Source: Desulfamplus sp964425195
GTDB taxonomy: Bacteria > Desulfobacterota > Desulfobacteria > Desulfobacterales > Desulfobacteraceae
DNA: 64,000 nt
Direction of reading: 5' to 3'
Assembly: GCA_964425195.1 (NCBI GenBank)
Contig: CAYRLG010000023.1
Location: forward strand, 5,084 to 69,083
Shown: one piece after another, positions 61,827 through 64,000 of the stretch
How positions within the stretch are numbered: the stretch's first letter is position 1
Layout: every line of letters starts with the position of its first letter
Made by a program: the position numbers and the translations under genes
The notes under the pieces: model-generated
Databases searched by the model: none
The model's input: only the letters and a program-made list of their open reading frames with translations
What the model was told of the DNA's origin: nothing

Positions 61827-63452
61827 ATGGATAGAGATGAAATTAGGTTGTTCCGCCAATATGAATGGGCGGCACTGTGGCAGATAGTAAGGCAGGATAC
61901 ACCCATAAATATGGAAGGATCTTTAAATTATCAGATGCGTACCGCACTGCTTGCAGCGTGGTGGCAGATACCACCTGAACAGATGGTGGTGCCCGCTCGG
62001 CTGCAAACCATAAGCGATCCGAAGCTGCTGTTTTTAATTGGAATAGAAGCTCTTTCTATTGGTAACGGGAAATTGGCTGATGCTGTGCTAAAACGCCTTG
62101 AAAAAATTTCTGCTCCAATCTGGATGAGAGGCTGGATTAAGTTGGAAATTCATGGACGTAAGAGAGAATTTATCAAACAGGCTAAATTTTTAGGCAGATT
62201 GCCAGATGAATCTTGGGCTTATGCAGCTTGTATTCAAAGCCTTGATCAAAAAACGATTGATTCTGTTCCTATTTTAAATCATCTATGCCGAAAAAAGAGC
62301 AAAAATCCTTTGGCAGATATTCTCCATGCACGCCTTCTTAATGCTGCAAATAACGCAGATGATGCCATCTCTAAACTTTTAACTTTGATAAAGAGCCTGC
62401 CAGACAATTGTGATATTCACTCACTGGCACACTACCATTTAGGTTATGCTGCAACATCTGCCAAAAAGTTTGATTTGGTCATAAAGGCATTTGATGCTGC
62501 TGCCCAAATTGGATTTATGGATCGTCCTTCTCTTGAGCGGTGGATATCGATTTCATTGTCTCACCCTGCTGCACAATCTTCTGTTTTATCTCGCATTAAT
62601 CATGCAATTGCACTTGTTCCTGATAATTTCAGGACAAAGGCTTCCCTTGCCTCCAATGCACTTATCTATTTTTGGATAAATGGAGCTTTTCCAAATGCTT
62701 ATGAGGTGGTAAAGCGTTTTCACACTTTTCAAACCATGACTGAAACAAAAGATGACCGAAATGCCCAGATATTTTTCAGATATGTTTTGTCTCTATGTGC
62801 TTTTTGGCAATATAATCAAGGGCTTTATGATGCTTATGGGCCTGATGCAAGACTTCATGTAATTGGAGAATCTCACGCACTTTCACCTGCTAATGTGGTT
62901 TGCAATTTTTTGGGAAAGCCCGTAAAGATGGTCAGCCATTTTATAATGGGGGTGAAAATGTGGCATTTGGCGCGCTCATCAGATGACTTTCACCCTCAAA
63001 TGGTAAAACTTAATATTGAACGCCTGCCTGAAAATTCTGATCTGATGTTTTGCATAGGTGAAATTGACTGCCGCCCAAATGAGGGGATTTGGAAGGTTGC
63101 ATTAACAAAAGGGTATGGCACAACGCAGATTATTGAGCCGACTGTTACAGGTTATCTTAACAGAATTTCAGAGTTTCTTTGTGGTCGCAAATGGGGAAGA
63201 ATTTTTATTCAAGGAGTGCCGGCTCCAAACTATCCTCTTGAGGGCTATCGTGATCCCGGAAATAAACAAGGATTTTTAAAAATGATTGCAGAGGTAAATA
63301 GTCTATTAAAAATAAAAACTACTGAGCAAGGTTGGCATTTTATTGATGTTTATGGTGCAACTTTAGGAGAAGGCGGCATAAGCAACAAGAAATGGCATAT
63401 TGATCAATATCATCTAAAGCCGAATTTTTATAATAACTATAGATTCAAATAG
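61827..63452 (+). CDS. TPR-like/SGNH-hydrolase-like protein
   Basis: 541 residues, not named. About 1-320 are helical and TPR-like (AHYHLGYAATSAKKFDLVIKAFDAAAQ, in shorter pieces LAHYHLGYAATS and VIKAFDAAAQ). The C-terminal about 200 residues carry an SGNH/GDSL layout: GESH (Ser349), GEIDCR (Asp414 with Arg) and WHIDQYHLKP (Asp526, His529). These could be the catalytic Ser, the oxyanion/core block and the Asp-His pair. It may act on a surface glycan; substrate unknown. Confidence 0.72.
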   Translation: MDRDEIRLFRQYEWAALWQIVRQDTPINMEGSLNYQMRTALLAAWWQIPPEQMVVPARLQTISDPKLLFLIGIEALSIGNGKLADAVLKRLEKISAPIWMRGWIKLEIHGRKREFIKQAKFLGRLPDESWAYAACIQSLDQKTIDSVPILNHLCRKKSKNPLADILHARLLNAANNADDAISKLLTLIKSLPDNCDIHSLAHYHLGYAATSAKKFDLVIKAFDAAAQIGFMDRPSLERWISISLSHPAAQSSVLSRINHAIALVPDNFRTKASLASNALIYFWINGAFPNAYEVVKRFHTFQTMTETKDDRNAQIFFRYVLSLCAFWQYNQGLYDAYGPDARLHVIGESHALSPANVVCNFLGKPVKMVSHFIMGVKMWHLARSSDDFHPQMVKLNIERLPENSDLMFCIGEIDCRPNEGIWKVALTKGYGTTQIIEPTVTGYLNRISEFLCGRKWGRIFIQGVPAPNYPLEGYRDPGNKQGFLKMIAEVNSLLKIKTTEQGWHFIDVYGATLGEGGISNKKWHIDQYHLKPNFYNNYRFK

Positions 63453-63575
63453 CAATAAAACGTTAGTAAATTTATGGATATTCAAGTAATAGCTAATGGA
63501 AAAAGATACAAATGAATGATTATGCTCTAACATTTGCTTCTGGTTTTGAAGCATCCACCATGGGTTATTTTAAAC

Positions 63576-64000
63576 ATGCTGGAAGATACAAAAAAATACA
63601 CTATAGATATGTTAAACTTTCTGGATTTGGATTGGGAAGATAGTTGTCTTGAATTTCATAAAAACAAACGTATTGTAAAAACAGCAAGTAATGTACAAGT
63701 GAGACAAAAAATTTACAAAAATTCTTTAAGGAGATGGGAGCATTATAAAGACTATATAAAACCCCTCCTATCTGCACTTAATTATAAACCATTAAATGAT
63801 AATTTATACAAGTCAGTCGATTCACAGGATAAGTATATGAGAACATTCTTACACATTGGCTGCGGATCAAAGCATAAGGATATGACAACTGCTGGCTTTA
63901 ACACTCCTGAATGGCGGGAGTTGAGGCTTGATATTGATAAAAGATTTGTCCCAGATATTGTTGGCACAATGACAGATATGTCTGCTGTGGCTGATGGTTC
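63576..64000 (+). CDS. Sulfotransferase C-terminal segment in frame with a SAM methyltransferase (cut at window edge)
   Basis: The frame is open from about 63529 to the window end; ATG at 63576, 63609 and 63837 are possible starts. The first part resembles the end of a TPR-sulfotransferase (DWEDSCLEFHKNKRIVKTASNVQVRQ, seen as LDWEDSCLEFHKNKR and VKTASNVQVRQ). The next part is the start of a methyltransferase (LHIGCGSKHKDMTTAGFN, then LDIDKRFVPDIVGTMTDMSAV). Since the methyltransferase has its own start context (AGGATAAG before 63837), the sulfotransferase part may be a decayed remnant upstream or a true fusion. The catalytic N-terminal half of the sulfotransferase is missing. Confidence 0.7.
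   Translation, partial: MLEDTKKYTIDMLNFLDLDWEDSCLEFHKNKRIVKTASNVQVRQKIYKNSLRRWEHYKDYIKPLLSALNYKPLNDNLYKSVDSQDKYMRTFLHIGCGSKHKDMTTAGFNTPEWRELRLDIDKRFVPDIVGTMTDMSAVADG

Overview
Low-GC (except one segment) bacterial chromosome window. A cytochrome-linked Rnf operon, a tungsten-type aldehyde:ferredoxin oxidoreductase (AOR) operon, CoA-disulfide reductase/DsrE genes, RseC, a UbiD-family decarboxylase and very large RTX-type surface proteins together suggest an anaerobic Desulfobacterota (Desulfobacteraceae-like) organism. This is inferred from gene content; no 16S or other taxonomic marker was used.

Layout. 1-8.0 kb (minus strand): tetraheme cytochrome c, rnfCDGEAB, then apbE cut by the window edge. 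RnfB is fused to a GltD/NfnB-like flavoprotein. 8.3-9.8 kb: RseC-like protein and two small unknown proteins. 10.0 kb: tRNA-Asn. 10.4-18.2 kb (plus): a receiver-kinase hybrid, a sensor kinase/response regulator pair, a phosphopantetheinyl transferase, ftsH-folP and coaX. 18.2-22.2 kb (minus): yggT, divIVA-like, pilT, a second pilT/pilU-like ATPase and a zinc-ribbon protein. 22.5-29.7 kb (plus): a FadR/GntR regulator with two matching operators, a two-subunit sarcosine-oxidase-like flavoenzyme, an AOR-family enzyme and a ThiS/MoaD-like protein. 29.7-46.7 kb: mixed housekeeping and accessory genes (glycosyltransferase, acyltransferase, HDOD, nitroreductase, CoA-disulfide reductase with rhodanese, DsrE, EamA, His-rich protein, DAC-like protein, class II aldolase, SH3 protein, S1 protein, DciA-like, TrmN6-like, tRNA-Ser, UbiD, PNPOx-like).

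47.1-59.2 kb (plus): four surface/RTX-type genes that share domains in a mosaic fashion. The last gene turns abruptly from AT-rich to GC-rich codon usage near 56.6 kb and contains a 100-N assembly gap inside an internal repeat. 59.4-61.8 kb: a repeat-rich island with about 90-bp elements ending in TGTCTGAATCAC inverted repeats, interleaved with intact and broken GxxExxY, DUF2442 and Rpn/PD-(D/E)XK-like genes. 61.8-64.0 kb: an SGNH-hydrolase-like protein and the start of a sulfotransferase-tail/methyltransferase gene.

How the parts may work together (inference): the 22.5-29.7 kb operon looks built to oxidise an amine or similar substrate to an aldehyde and then to an acid, delivering electrons to ferredoxin. 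The Rnf complex, with its fused flavoprotein and cytochrome, could recycle that ferredoxin. The strongest candidates for something undescribed are the modified Rnf, the amine/AOR operon, the mosaic surface-protein locus and the 59.4-61.8 kb repeat island. A small family of intergenic GAGACG hairpins is scattered from 27 to 41 kb.
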